Origin: CAYMUR01 sp964393615
GTDB taxonomy: Bacteria; Planctomycetota; Planctomycetia; Pirellulales; Pirellulaceae
Length of the DNA stretch: 64,000 nt
Assembly (NCBI GenBank): GCA_964393615.1
Contig: CAYMUR010000005.1
Span: 44,090 to 108,089, forward strand
Direction: 5' to 3'
How positions within the stretch are numbered: position 1 is the first letter of the stretch; every line of letters starts with the position of its first letter. The position numbers were made by a program, and so were the translations under genes. Below the pieces are notes generated by a model that saw only the letters and a list, made by a program, of their open reading frames with translations, did no database searches and had not been told where the DNA came from. This document shows positions 1 to 8,796 of the stretch, piece by piece.

Positions 1-96
1 GACAGGCTTGGCTGCCAAAGCAAGCTGCCATGGCAATGCGATTTGAAAGCCAACCAGCAATACAAGTAAAGGATATCTTTTATAGAAAGGGCGCAT
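1..96 (-). CDS. Partial secreted protein, N-terminal signal peptide only
   Basis: The reverse strand is open from an ATG at 96 to the left edge and encodes about 32 residues: a basic start (MRPFYKRYP), a hydrophobic core (LLVLLVGFQIALPW) and an AxA-like cleavage region (ALAAKP). This is a textbook Sec signal peptide, so the truncated gene very probably makes an exported protein. An in-frame ATG at 111 would add five residues (MESTI); neither start has a strong Shine-Dalgarno sequence. The mature part lies outside the window, so no function can be given. Confidence 0.55.
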   Translation of the reverse strand, partial: MRPFYKRYPLLVLLVGFQIALPWQLALAAKPV

Positions 97-111
97 AATC
101 GTTGATTCCAT

Positions 112-736
112 GAACTCGATGACTGATAAGAAATCCTGGCAATTCGAAGTCCGACAAAATATCTTTGTCGATAAACATGTTTCATGTCGAAGAAATCCGA
201 CCTTGAAAAGCGGCCAGATCATATAGCATTCACGACGAGCTTAAAAGATCAACCGGATAGCAAAATACAAGCGAACATTTGTCGAATCGATTCCATGCAA
301 AGCAGGCAGTGCTGGCATGGTATGTTCTGTGCTAACAGACGTGAAAAATTTCTAAAACAGACCAATCTGTCATGTCTGGCACATGCTTTATAGAAGCTCG
401 TCAAATGCCGCTGGCGGGACAGGCAAAAGTTAGTTGGCTTGGTGATCGGTGTTTCACCAGTGATTCGCAATGAAGCCAAATGAGAAAGGAACGCTAAAGC
501 ATTCAAAAGATGCGGAATCAGAGCGGTTGAGTCTGAAAATATAACGATAGCGGTGATAAAGTTGCCACGATCAAACCTGTGAAAATCATCGATTGTTTAC
601 CATGGTGCTTCGTAATGGTCAGGACGAAACGACAAAAAGGCTGGCAAACATGTGAACAGATTGGATACGAGGATGTCACCCAACAACTTCTAACATGTGA
701 CACGGTTGAGACGAGAATCGTTGACAGTGGAGCATA
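112..736. other. Intergenic, no supported gene
   Basis: About 620 bases between the divergent-edge signal-peptide gene and the end of the next minus-strand gene. The short ORFs here on both strands have no recognisable domain, no convincing ribosome binding site and Cys/His/Ser-rich translations typical of non-coding sequence. No tRNA-like fold or terminator was seen. Confidence 0.5.
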
Positions 737-1249
737 TTAGCTGGCATTACCATCATCATCCAGTGCCAAAGGGATGGTGATAGCTGCAGCAGCGATGGCG
801 GCCAGAATCCAAGGATTTGCGAGGTTTTCACCAAGTCCGCGTACTGTGTGGATACCATCAATGACAAGTAGCCTATTTTTTGCTACCGGAGGCGCTGTAC
901 CAGACGACCAGGCTCGCACGGCACTGCTCCCATGTTCCGTCGTTATTTGGTAGACTCCTCCCCGCAGTTCATGAACGGTGAAAAAGCCTTGCTCATCGGT
1001 CGTAACGGTTGCCACCATTTGTTTACCGGATCGAATGGCGATGTTGTGTTCGCTGACCGGCTGACCTGATGTATCAACCATTTGTCCCATGAGGTTGCCG
1101 TCTTCGGTTAAGACAACGTCTGTTACCACCGGTCTTTCCGACAAAGTGGAGGGTGGGAATTTATCCGCTAGCACACTTTGGGGGATCAACATTCCCAGGC
1201 AGGCAAGACTCACGGCCATTGTACTGATCCATCGTTTGCATTGCATCAT
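737..1249 (-). CDS. Secreted carboxypeptidase-regulatory-like domain protein
   Basis: About 170 residues. The chosen ATG at 1249 has a GGAG Shine-Dalgarno six bases upstream; longer frames reach 1351 but lack a ribosome site. The protein starts with a signal peptide (MAVSLACLGMLIPQSVLA), then has one Ig-like beta domain of the carboxypeptidase-regulatory/CnaB type (GQMVDTSGQPVSEHNIAI ... TDEQGFFTVHELRGGVYQI), and ends with a hydrophobic alanine/isoleucine-rich segment before a DDDGNAS tail. That layout suggests an exported, possibly membrane-anchored protein with a non-enzymatic binding or structural role. Similar short proteins are frequent in planctomycetes. No substrate can be named. Confidence 0.75.
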   Translation of the reverse strand: MMQCKRWISTMAVSLACLGMLIPQSVLADKFPPSTLSERPVVTDVVLTEDGNLMGQMVDTSGQPVSEHNIAIRSGKQMVATVTTDEQGFFTVHELRGGVYQITTEHGSSAVRAWSSGTAPPVAKNRLLVIDGIHTVRGLGENLANPWILAAIAAAAITIPLALDDDGNAS

Positions 1250-1519
1250 TCTAAACTCCATCGCGAAGAATACGAAAAACGTAGTATTGACCACGCTTGC
1301 TATTGAGATCCAAAGTACAGAAAACACATGAATAACCATCGACGTACTCAAGAAGATTACCTGAGACTAAAAACTGTTATTTTCCGAATATTTCGGAAAT
1401 TACAATTCCTTTTCGTAGATAACCTATTTTGATGAGTGGGGATATTTCACCGGCCGAACAAATCGAAAAGGGACTCCCACTCGAAAATAGCGCGGACACA
1501 TCAGTGAACCAGAACGTTT

Positions 1520-2338
1520 TTAACGCTGTATCCCGCGAACGTGGCGGAAATGTTGTCTGAATTTGTGCTCTAAATCTGGTACACGGTTTGCCAGGCGCTG
1601 GCTGAGTTTTCCGGGAGGTGTCAAACGGTCAATGTCGTTGAGAAATTTTTGCAACTCGTCTTTTGTTGCTGGCGAACCGTGTAACATGAAATGAACCCAG
1701 GCCCAGGCATACCGGTAATCTCGGCCATCCATGTTTTCAAGCGATGAAAGACTTTCCAATTTGGTTAAACTTGGATGTTGTCTAAATAGTAAATTGCGAC
1801 GCAGGGCTGAGCGATGAGGACTACTGTTCAGGCGATCTGGCATGGGCAACTCGAAGTATTCTGCGAGTCCTTCATCCAACCACAGGGGAACCATCGGTAA
1901 TGCTGCGTGCAATAGTGCATGCGTACATTCATGACGTAAGTCGGTTTGGAAATCACCACTGGCATAGGCAAATACCATCCCAGGGCCACGTCCTTTGATG
2001 AACAACGCACGGCGTTTGGGGACCTCTGGAAAATGTCGTCTCAAATATTGTTGGTACGTTGATTTTTTGGAAAACAGATAGAGATGAATTGTTTCTTTGG
2101 TACCGTCAACTCCAAGCTGTGATATGAGGTCTTGTTGCAAGTTTACTAAATCATGAAAAAGCGGCACAAAGGGATCTAAAGAAAAATCAGCATGGCACAC
2201 GAAAGGCCCGATTTGTTGTTGATCAGGCCATTCGGCAGTCAATAAAACATTGCCCGTTGTGACTACGATGCAGACAACACTGATTGTTGTCCAGGTGCGA
2301 ACACGTGTTCCAATGAGTTGTATTTCATGTTGTATCAT
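1520..2338 (-). CDS. Exported gluzincin-type metallopeptidase-like protein (DUF1570-like)
   Basis: 272 residues. An N-terminal hydrophobic segment (TTISVVCIVVTTGNVLLTA) acts as a signal peptide or anchor. The central motif HECTHALLH fits HExxH, and about 20 residues later WLDEGLAEYFE supplies the downstream glutamate, the zinc-ligand pattern of gluzincin peptidases and of the DUF1570 family common in planctomycetes. Peptidase activity is inferred from the motif; substrate unknown. It overlaps the upstream PHP phosphatase gene by four bases (ATGA), so the two are translationally coupled. Confidence 0.8.
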   Translation of the reverse strand: MIQHEIQLIGTRVRTWTTISVVCIVVTTGNVLLTAEWPDQQQIGPFVCHADFSLDPFVPLFHDLVNLQQDLISQLGVDGTKETIHLYLFSKKSTYQQYLRRHFPEVPKRRALFIKGRGPGMVFAYASGDFQTDLRHECTHALLHAALPMVPLWLDEGLAEYFELPMPDRLNSSPHRSALRRNLLFRQHPSLTKLESLSSLENMDGRDYRYAWAWVHFMLHGSPATKDELQKFLNDIDRLTPPGKLSQRLANRVPDLEHKFRQHFRHVRGIQR

Positions 2339-3180
2339 CTTGGACTACCGAATGTGTATGCTCGACGGCGCTTTCGGTTCTGGCCGAACCAGCCCTCTCG
2401 GCGTTGTGGCTCTACGCTAGGTGTTCGTGCCTGCACGGTTTGACCCAAACAAATACGGGCTCCATTGTGTGAACACAAATTCCAACCCGTTTCTTCGTCA
2501 CTTAGCTCGACAATGCGCTGAAAGGGTTGACGCATTAACGGTCGTCGCGATTTGTGACCGTGAGCATCGGTGGCAACTAAGTGTACCAAGCCATGAGTGA
2601 TCATCCACTCGGCAAATTCTTGGGACGATTTTCCAAAGTTTCCCATCAAACTTCCAGCAGTAATTTGCATTAAGCAACCTTTTTCGACGAGCGTTCCCAC
2701 TGGCTCACGGTAGTGTAACAACCCTTGATTGCGTTCGGGGTGCGACAGAATTCCTGTTAACCCTATAGAGGATAACGCATCCAGGACAGGTTCCAGTGGA
2801 AAATAGATTTCATGGGGAAGTTCCAGTAGGACATGTTTTCCCTGATCTGCCAGAGTCAGCACATTGCCGGAGAGGAGTTCTTCAATTAAAGATTCTTCGA
2901 TACGCACATCGGCTCCAGGGTAGACGTGCAAGTCGATGTTTTCTTGATCCAGTCGCCGTTGTACTTCCTGGGTGCGTTGCCGGATTAATTCGCCATGATT
3001 TTGGCCATGGCTACCTAATTGATGGGGGGTCGCGATGATAGTACGGATAGATTCCCTAACCGCGATTCTTGCCATTTCCAACATCTGTTGCCAATTTTCT
3101 GCCCCGTCATCCAGGTCTGGCAGTAAATGGCAATGAATGTCTACAAAATCATTTGAATTACGGTCGTTGTGATGATCCAC
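2335..3180 (-). CDS. CpsB/YwqE-type PHP-family tyrosine-protein phosphatase
   Basis: 281 residues. The N-terminus carries the PHP metal-binding motif HCHLLPDLDDG (about residues 16-26), then ATPHQ, a central E/D-containing LLELP segment, ILSHPERN and a late VATDAHGH. These are the metal-ligand stations of the CpsB/YwqE family, manganese-dependent phosphatases that dephosphorylate bacterial tyrosine kinases controlling polysaccharide export. No partner BY-kinase or capsule gene is in the window. The C-terminal tail after residue 245 is basic (RRREGWFGQNRKRRR type) and unusual. The gene is coupled to the downstream metallopeptidase by an ATGA overlap. Confidence 0.85.
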   Translation of the reverse strand: MDHHNDRNSNDFVDIHCHLLPDLDDGAENWQQMLEMARIAVRESIRTIIATPHQLGSHGQNHGELIRQRTQEVQRRLDQENIDLHVYPGADVRIEESLIEELLSGNVLTLADQGKHVLLELPHEIYFPLEPVLDALSSIGLTGILSHPERNQGLLHYREPVGTLVEKGCLMQITAGSLMGNFGKSSQEFAEWMITHGLVHLVATDAHGHKSRRPLMRQPFQRIVELSDEETGWNLCSHNGARICLGQTVQARTPSVEPQRREGWFGQNRKRRRAYTFGSPR

Positions 3181-3198
3181 CCGTATATCCCTTATGCA

Positions 3199-3438
3199 TT
3201 AAAAATCCTCGTCAAGCGGGGGAAGTATAGCGATCGCGAGGGGTTGGTCAACACGTTTCAGCGTCGGATAGTACCCGTTCTGTGATAGAGGGGCTAGTTG
3301 ACCGACTGTGAGAAGCCGGTTATCGTAAATACCGTCTATTTGGGCCAAAGCACCCAGCCGGAACGTTTGTTCAGCTTGGATTGGGAATGAGTGACAGCCG
3401 TCCTGGAATTGGCAGGGCCTGTTGCTTGGAAAAGTCAT
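3199..3438 (-). CDS. Uncertain small ORF upstream of the PHP phosphatase
   Basis: 79 codons on the same strand as the phosphatase, ending 18 bases before its start codon. The translation has ordinary composition (GALAQIDGIYDNRLLTVGQL ... acidic LPPLDEDF end), unlike the Cys/Arg-rich shadows nearby. The frame stays open upstream only to a TAG at 3484-3486. No family recognised. It could be a short real gene, the decayed end of a longer one, or chance. Confidence 0.3.
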   Translation of the reverse strand: MTFPSNRPCQFQDGCHSFPIQAEQTFRLGALAQIDGIYDNRLLTVGQLAPLSQNGYYPTLKRVDQPLAIAILPPLDEDF

Positions 3439-3695
3439 GGATAGGCGAGTCTGTCGGGCTATTTCAGAAGATCCTATTGCGAGCTATCTGCTTATGTTCA
3501 CGGCGTTTTCGTTGCAGTGGTGCAGCTGGTCAAGACAGGACTTTTGAAGAAAACGGCGAATTAAGTGTGTGTTTCGGAATGACTAGTCTAAATGGACTAA
3601 GTAACCGAGATAAAAACAAATATTAGAGATTAGATCGTGCTGTGTGACCTGCATGGGACCACGCACTCGTATGGGCTTTTGAAGGCGCAATCCAA

Positions 3696-4703
3696 GTGAC
3701 ATATGCAGCTATTGGGCCGACCGAAGTTTACTTGCCCGACACAGTAGAGACTAACGAACAGCTCCAGGCGGAATTTCCCAAATGGGATATGGAGTTGATT
3801 TATTCTAAGACGGGCATTGCTCAACGTCATGTAGTCTCTCCCGACCAATGCGCGTCTGACCTGGGAGTTGCAGCTGCCCAGCGGTTGTTTGATCGACACC
3901 AGATTGATCCGACAACGATAGATTTCTTGTTGTTCTGCACGCAAACACCAGATTATCCTTTGCCCACAACTGCTTGCTTGGTGCAAGATCGCCTGGGCAT
4001 TCCGACGTCAGCTGGGGCTCTTGACTATAATCTTGGCTGTTCAGGATTTGTCTATGGGTTAGCGTTAGCCGATGGTTTAATCCGTGCCGAGTCAGCAAAG
4101 CGTGTGTTGTTAGTGACGGCAGAAACATATTCTAAATACATACACGCGTCCGATCGCAGTCTGCGAACTATTTTTGGTGACGGGGCCGCTGCCACTTTGA
4201 TCGAAGCATCAGACGAACAGACAATCAATGCTTTTCGTTTTGGTACTGATGGTAGTGGCGCCGACACGTTGATCGTATCTCGCGGTGGAGCGCGGCCGGA
4301 AGGATCAGCCCACAAGCCACGTCACCGACAGCGCTGGCCGAGTGACCTTTATATGGATGGTCCGAGTTTGTTGACATTCACGGTAGCACGTATTCCGGAA
4401 TTAGTAGATGCCGTACTAGATTCAGCGGGGCTTGCACGGGATCAGGTTGATCTTTACCTGATGCATCAAGGAACACGTAAAATGCTGGAACAATTGCAAG
4501 AGTCGCTGGGTGTGGATGACCGACTTATGCCAATTGTATTGGAGCATTGCGGCAACACAGTTTCCTCGACGTTGCCGTTAGTGATTCATGAATTACGACA
4601 GCAAGGTAGACTTAGGACCGGTATGCGGAGCTTGCTGATTGGCTTTGGTGTTGGCTGGTCGTGGGCGGGTTGTGTGTGGAGGAATACATGGGAGGATGCT
4701 TGA
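3696..4703 (+). CDS. 3-oxoacyl-ACP synthase III (KAS III/FabH-like)
   Basis: 335 residues from a GTG with an AAGG-type ribosome site eight bases upstream. The thiolase-fold catalytic triad is visible: Cys115 in NLGCSGFVYG, His257 in LMHQGTRKM and Asn287 in HCGNTVSSTLP. KAS III enzymes condense an acyl-CoA with malonyl-ACP to start fatty acid or related chains. The usual FabH motif around the histidine is HQAN; here it is HQGT, so a specialised FabH-like role (secondary lipid or polyketide starter) is possible. No acyl carrier protein or other fab gene adjoins. Confidence 0.9.
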   Translation: MTYAAIGPTEVYLPDTVETNEQLQAEFPKWDMELIYSKTGIAQRHVVSPDQCASDLGVAAAQRLFDRHQIDPTTIDFLLFCTQTPDYPLPTTACLVQDRLGIPTSAGALDYNLGCSGFVYGLALADGLIRAESAKRVLLVTAETYSKYIHASDRSLRTIFGDGAAATLIEASDEQTINAFRFGTDGSGADTLIVSRGGARPEGSAHKPRHRQRWPSDLYMDGPSLLTFTVARIPELVDAVLDSAGLARDQVDLYLMHQGTRKMLEQLQESLGVDDRLMPIVLEHCGNTVSSTLPLVIHELRQQGRLRTGMRSLLIGFGVGWSWAGCVWRNTWEDA

Positions 4704-4784
4704 ATTGGTTGAAGGCCCAGGGATAGAATCAGTCAGGCATTGTAGTTCATTGGTGTTGGTAGCACGACTCGGAGAGAGTGTGGC

Positions 4785-5342
4785 ATGAGATCCTCTGCTG
4801 GTAACCTCTTAATCGCTTCACCCTTTATGGGCGACGGAAATTTCAACAAGTCTGTCGTGTTGATCATTCAACACAATGCAGAAGGTGCATTCGGTTTGGT
4901 ACTAAACCGCCCCACAAAATTTCACATGGCGGATGTGTGGGAAGGTCTCTCTCCTGATGAACCTTGTCCTTCGGACATCGTTATCCACTGTGGGGGGCCA
5001 GTAGAAGGACCTTTAATGGCGTTGCACACCAAGCGATCTTGTTCGGAGTATGGTGTTGTAGCTGGTGTTTACTTTGCTGTTTCGAAGGACAAGATTCAAG
5101 GACTGCTGACGGGCAATGGCTGTCCAGTACGCATCTTTAGTGGTTATTCCGGTTGGGAAGGGACACAGCTGGATGCAGAACTTGAGGAAGGTGCCTGGCT
5201 AACACATCCTGCGTCGCGCAATTTCGTATTTGCTGATGAAGAGGCAGACCTCTGGAAGCTCGTGGCTGAACAGGTGGCCAACGATGTTCTAATGCAAAAA
5301 CTCAATATTAAAAACGTTCCACCAGATCCTTCGCTGAATTGA
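4785..5342 (+). CDS. YqgE/AlgH family protein (UPF0301)
   Basis: 185 residues, the family's normal length. The N-terminal signature is intact: LLIASPFMGDGNF, then VVLIIQHNAEGAFGLVLNRP, and later the HCGGPVEGP and IFSGYSGWEGTQLDAEL blocks. AlgH/YqgE proteins are small cytosolic alpha/beta proteins; AlgH influences alginate in Pseudomonas, but the biochemical role is unsettled. The gene follows the KAS III gene by about 80 bases on the same strand. A GCAGG-gct-CCTGC inverted repeat follows the stop codon without a T-run. Confidence 0.92.
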   Translation: MRSSAGNLLIASPFMGDGNFNKSVVLIIQHNAEGAFGLVLNRPTKFHMADVWEGLSPDEPCPSDIVIHCGGPVEGPLMALHTKRSCSEYGVVAGVYFAVSKDKIQGLLTGNGCPVRIFSGYSGWEGTQLDAELEEGAWLTHPASRNFVFADEEADLWKLVAEQVANDVLMQKLNIKNVPPDPSLN

Positions 5343-5491
5343 ACACGGGTGGTATTCGGTGGGGAATTTATTTTGGCTGCAGGGCTCCTGCTTGGCACGT
5401 AACGTATCTATAACCTGTGAAGCTTGATATGATCAAAATCTTTATCGTTGTGGAATCGGGTTTATTGTGTTGTCTGCCCCTATGAAAAATT

Positions 5492-6166
5492 ATGCCTCAA
5501 CGTGTAATCGCTACCGGTGATATTCACGGTTGTGCGGACGCACTGTACGCGCTACTTGAAATCGTTGATCCTACGGCAGATGATCTGGTTGTCACTTTGG
5601 GTGATTATGTTGATCGAGGGCCGAACACACGTGAAGTCATTGACCAGATATTGGATCTTAAAAAGCGGTGTCGTCTCATTTCTCTTGTTGGAAACCATGA
5701 ACTGATGATGCTTGATGCAATTTCTTCTCCCAATAGCACGCAATTTGATTTTTGGTTGCACTGTGGGGGCGAAGAAACAATGGGCAGCTATGGTGGTGTT
5801 TCCGCAACGATTCCGGAAGATCACCTCGTTTTTTTAAAATCATGTCAGCGGCATTATGAAATCGATACACATTTTTTTGTACATGCAAACTATTTGTACA
5901 ATGTGCCATTGGATCAGCAACCTGACGATGTATTGTTCTGGCAGCATTTAAATAATGTTCCCTTGCCTCATATCTCAGGCAAAACTGCTGTCGTGGGACA
6001 TACACCGCAATTGACGGGTGAAATTCTCGATTTAGGGCATGTTCTGTGCATTGACACGTTTTGCTTTGGCAGTGGTTGGCTGACAGCCTACGATGTGTTG
6101 TCGGGAGAATTGTGGCAGGTCGACAAATCAGGTAATGTTCGACTTGATTCGCAATGGCACACCTGA
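5492..6166 (+). CDS. PPP-type metallophosphoesterase (protein phosphatase-like)
   Basis: 224 residues. The calcineurin-like phosphoesterase signatures appear in order: GDIHG (residues 9-13), GDYVDRG (37-43), GNHE (67-70), and later VVGHTPQ plus a C-terminal CIDTFCFG. This matches bacterial PPP phosphatases such as PrpA/PrpB or lambda phosphatase, two-metal enzymes that remove phosphate from Ser/Thr/His-phosphorylated proteins or small molecules. The substrate is not predictable. It lies between algH and the aminotransferase on the same strand, with gaps of about 150 and 87 bases. Confidence 0.9.
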   Translation: MPQRVIATGDIHGCADALYALLEIVDPTADDLVVTLGDYVDRGPNTREVIDQILDLKKRCRLISLVGNHELMMLDAISSPNSTQFDFWLHCGGEETMGSYGGVSATIPEDHLVFLKSCQRHYEIDTHFFVHANYLYNVPLDQQPDDVLFWQHLNNVPLPHISGKTAVVGHTPQLTGEILDLGHVLCIDTFCFGSGWLTAYDVLSGELWQVDKSGNVRLDSQWHT

Positions 6167-6253
6167 ACCAGTCGTATTCACTGTGGTCCTTTTGTGAAAT
6201 ACCGTTGTTCCATCCCTTTTCATTCTTTCCGAAATAATTTGCAGGAATAACCC

Positions 6254-7387
6254 ATGCCTCCTCAACGCATTTTTCATTCTCCACCCCACTTGTCCGGTCG
6301 CGAACTGGAGTATATCCAAGATGTGCTTGAATCCAACTGGGTTGCGCCGGTAGGTCCACACTTAGCTCGTTTTGAAGAAATGTTTTGCGAACGGATCGGT
6401 GTTCAACAGTCGCTGGCAGTGACAACTGGGACTGCTGCCCTCCACCTGGCTTTACGTCATCTACAGCTGAATCCTGGTGATGAAGTTGTCTGTTCTTCTT
6501 TTACTTTCTGTGCGTCTGCTAATCCGATTACGTATGAGCAAGCAGTTCCAGTGTTTATTGATTCTGACCGAATTGGATGGAACATGGATCCGAACTTACT
6601 GGACGAAGAGTTGGTCGATTGCGCCGCGCGGGGTAAATTGCCAAAAGCAGTCATCGTGGTAGATATTCTCGGGCAAAGTGCCGATTTGGAGCGAATCATT
6701 GAAATCACATCGCGATATGAGATTCCGGTTATCGAAGATGCTGCCGAGGCGCTCGGCGGTTGTTATCAGGGACGTTCCGTTGGCAAGGCAGGTTGGTGCA
6801 GCATCTTTTCATTTAATGGTAATAAAATTATCACGACCAGTGGGGGAGGGATGCTTTGTTCGGACGATGAATCACTTATCGAGCGATCACGGTTTCTGGC
6901 AACCCAGGCCCGTGACCCGGCACCCTACTATGAACATTCCACGATTGGATTTAATTACCGATTAAGTAATCTACTGGCAGCAGTAGGAATCGCTCAATTG
7001 GAGGTGCTTGACCAGCGTGTTGAGAGGAGGCAACAAATCTTTGAGTTTTACCGGGAGAAATTAGAGGAGCTACCTGGAATCCGAATGATGCCCCTAGCAC
7101 CATACGCCGCCTCAAATTATTGGCTCTCGGTGATTCAGATCGACAAAGACTTGTTTGGAGTTTCGCCCGAAGACGTTCGTCAGGCCTTGGAAAAAGAGAA
7201 CATTGAAACGAGACTTGTTTGGAAGCCTTTGCATTGCCAGCCCGTGTTCTCGGATTGTCGCTGTCGTGGCGGAGACGTTGCCGAGGAACTATTTAAAACG
7301 GGACTCTGTTTGCCGAGTGGGACCGCACTTAGGGAGGAAGATCTGGAACGGATTGTCCAGGCGATCCGAGGTTGTGGTAACGCCTGA
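6254..7387 (+). CDS. DegT/DnrJ/EryC1/StrS family PLP aminotransferase
   Basis: 377 residues; AGGA lies eight bases before the ATG. Fold-type I sugar aminotransferase features are present: TTGTAALHLAL near residue 60, the cofactor aspartate in VIEDAAEALGG, and the Schiff-base lysine in FNGNKIITT (about residue 190) followed by SGGGM. The C-terminal half contains the family's FNYRLSNLLAAVGIAQL block. These enzymes transaminate nucleotide-linked keto-sugars to amino-sugars for surface glycans. No sugar nucleotide dehydratase or glycosyltransferase is nearby, so the exact substrate is open. Confidence 0.92.
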   Translation: MPPQRIFHSPPHLSGRELEYIQDVLESNWVAPVGPHLARFEEMFCERIGVQQSLAVTTGTAALHLALRHLQLNPGDEVVCSSFTFCASANPITYEQAVPVFIDSDRIGWNMDPNLLDEELVDCAARGKLPKAVIVVDILGQSADLERIIEITSRYEIPVIEDAAEALGGCYQGRSVGKAGWCSIFSFNGNKIITTSGGGMLCSDDESLIERSRFLATQARDPAPYYEHSTIGFNYRLSNLLAAVGIAQLEVLDQRVERRQQIFEFYREKLEELPGIRMMPLAPYAASNYWLSVIQIDKDLFGVSPEDVRQALEKENIETRLVWKPLHCQPVFSDCRCRGGDVAEELFKTGLCLPSGTALREEDLERIVQAIRGCGNA

Positions 7388-7471
7388 CAGAAATTCTTGC
7401 CGTAGCTGATTTGCTGTGAATTCAGCTGCAGAGAAACCTACGCGTGTGAGTATACGTTATGAACCGCAACA

Positions 7472-7936
7472 TCATGTTCTTGAGGCTATGATGTTCGCTT
7501 GTTGTGCTTGGAGCGTTGTTTGCAGCAGATGACGTACTGCAAAATCGATTAATCTGCGAACTGGCTTGCGACGAATCCGTACTTTTGCTTCTTCCGCAAA
7601 GCACCAGCGTCGGCGATGTGAATTATGGGACGATGTCCCGTCTTCGTCCTGGGCACTGACAAGAAATGCTGTGATATGTTGGGCTTCATCGACCTTGGAG
7701 GCTGAAAATTCATCCAGTGGCGCAGCAACGGCAATTTCACAATTTAAACCTGCCATTTCCTGTGCGCGGTGCAATGCGGCCGAGTGTCGAGATTCACCCA
7801 TTGAAATCCGGCCCCGCGGAAAGTCCCAACGGCTGTCACCATTGCGTGCGATGAGACAAAATTCAGGACGACCGTTTCGGAACCGATAGGGAACGGCACA
7901 AACCTGTTCTTCTAAATCACTGGAAGTATCATGCAT
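7472..7936 (-). CDS. Nudix-fold hydrolase with a degenerate Nudix box
   Basis: 154 residues, convergent with the aminotransferase gene. The start of the fold (EEQVCAVPYRFRNGRPEFCLIARN) and the SRWDFPRGRISMGES segment match Nudix proteins. The box that should read G-x5-E-x7-REUxEExGU appears as GRISMGES then HRAQEMAGL: the first Gly and Glu are kept, the RE pair becomes HR, and the EE pair becomes EM. Only part of the metal-binding acidic cluster remains. It may be a weak or altered hydrolase, or a Nudix fold used for binding. Confidence 0.8.
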   Translation of the reverse strand: MHDTSSDLEEQVCAVPYRFRNGRPEFCLIARNGDSRWDFPRGRISMGESRHSAALHRAQEMAGLNCEIAVAAPLDEFSASKVDEAQHITAFLVSAQDEDGTSSHNSHRRRWCFAEEAKVRIRRKPVRRLIDFAVRHLLQTTLQAQQANIIASRT

Positions 7937-8647
7937 CCCTATTTTTTACCCAGAAGCGCCTAGATTATCAAGTGTACCTAAACAGTGATTTGAATGTGTC
8001 AATGATTTTGGCCCCAACTCGATGAGAAATCATGGTTTGCGAGGGAATTTGTAGATAAGACCGTCTTACCTGCATCAGTTTTCACGGACTATTCTGAAGA
8101 TGGCAAGATCAGATCAATACGAGCAGCGATTAGTCTAGAAGGCAGGTCGCAATATCCTTACTCACCAACACTTAAGCGTTTTGTTTTGAAAGTGATACTT
8201 TAAACTCTGAGGTCGATTTACAACAAACGGTAAGCAAGAGGGACAGGACACGTACAGCGTGCCAAAATAACACGTGCTGCTAACGGATGGTGATCTACTG
8301 CTGGTCTGTCGGATTTGCTGGCCTGTTGGATTTGATCGTCTCTGCGGACCTAAATTTATGTGCAGTAAGTTCATGCATCATCTTGGCCTGCTCGCAAACC
8401 GGCAGTGGAATAGGTATCTTGTGATATAGATATATGAGGGTTGTTTTGGAGCCTGATCCCTTGGTGACGAAAGCGTGCTGGTGCTCTAACTCCAGGTCTC
8501 GTAAAAGTTAAGAAAAGAACTTACATTTCCCTGAAAAGTAGCCAAGATTCGGTCTGGAAGGCAGTGCCTTGGAATATGATGTAATTAGGAGGGTCGTCGG
8601 ACGGTACGACACCCTGAATAGCTTACTAGAACGCTTGGTTTTTCGTC
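7937..8647. other. Intergenic region, no supported gene
   Basis: About 710 bases between the divergent Nudix and UVR-motif genes. ORFs here are short and lack domains. The only signal I can support is the promoter at its right end. No tRNA, repeat or terminator was recognised. Confidence 0.5.
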
Positions 8648-8656
8648 TGCTATAAT
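8648..8656 (+). promoter_or_regulatory. Extended -10 promoter for the UVR-motif gene
   Basis: TG-C-TATAAT is a perfect extended -10 element. The hexamer 17 bases upstream is a poor -35, as allowed for extended -10 promoters. Transcription would start near 8663 and give a leader of about 135 bases before the ATG at 8797. Confidence 0.6.
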
Positions 8657-8796
8657 ACGTGAAGGTTGGCTGAAACTTTGTCTGCTTGGCGCAAACCGGT
8701 TTGAGAGGTTATTTGTCAAAGACAGGGTTGTCGACTGCCACAGGGGGCACCTGTACCGGTTATGGCAAGCGTCACTTTCATGAACGATGGTGTGGA

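Noticed and set aside
5676..6425. 249-codon minus-strand ORF across the phosphoesterase and aminotransferase genes
   Set aside because: Antisense to two well-supported genes, with no recognisable domain and His/Cys/Arg-rich composition.
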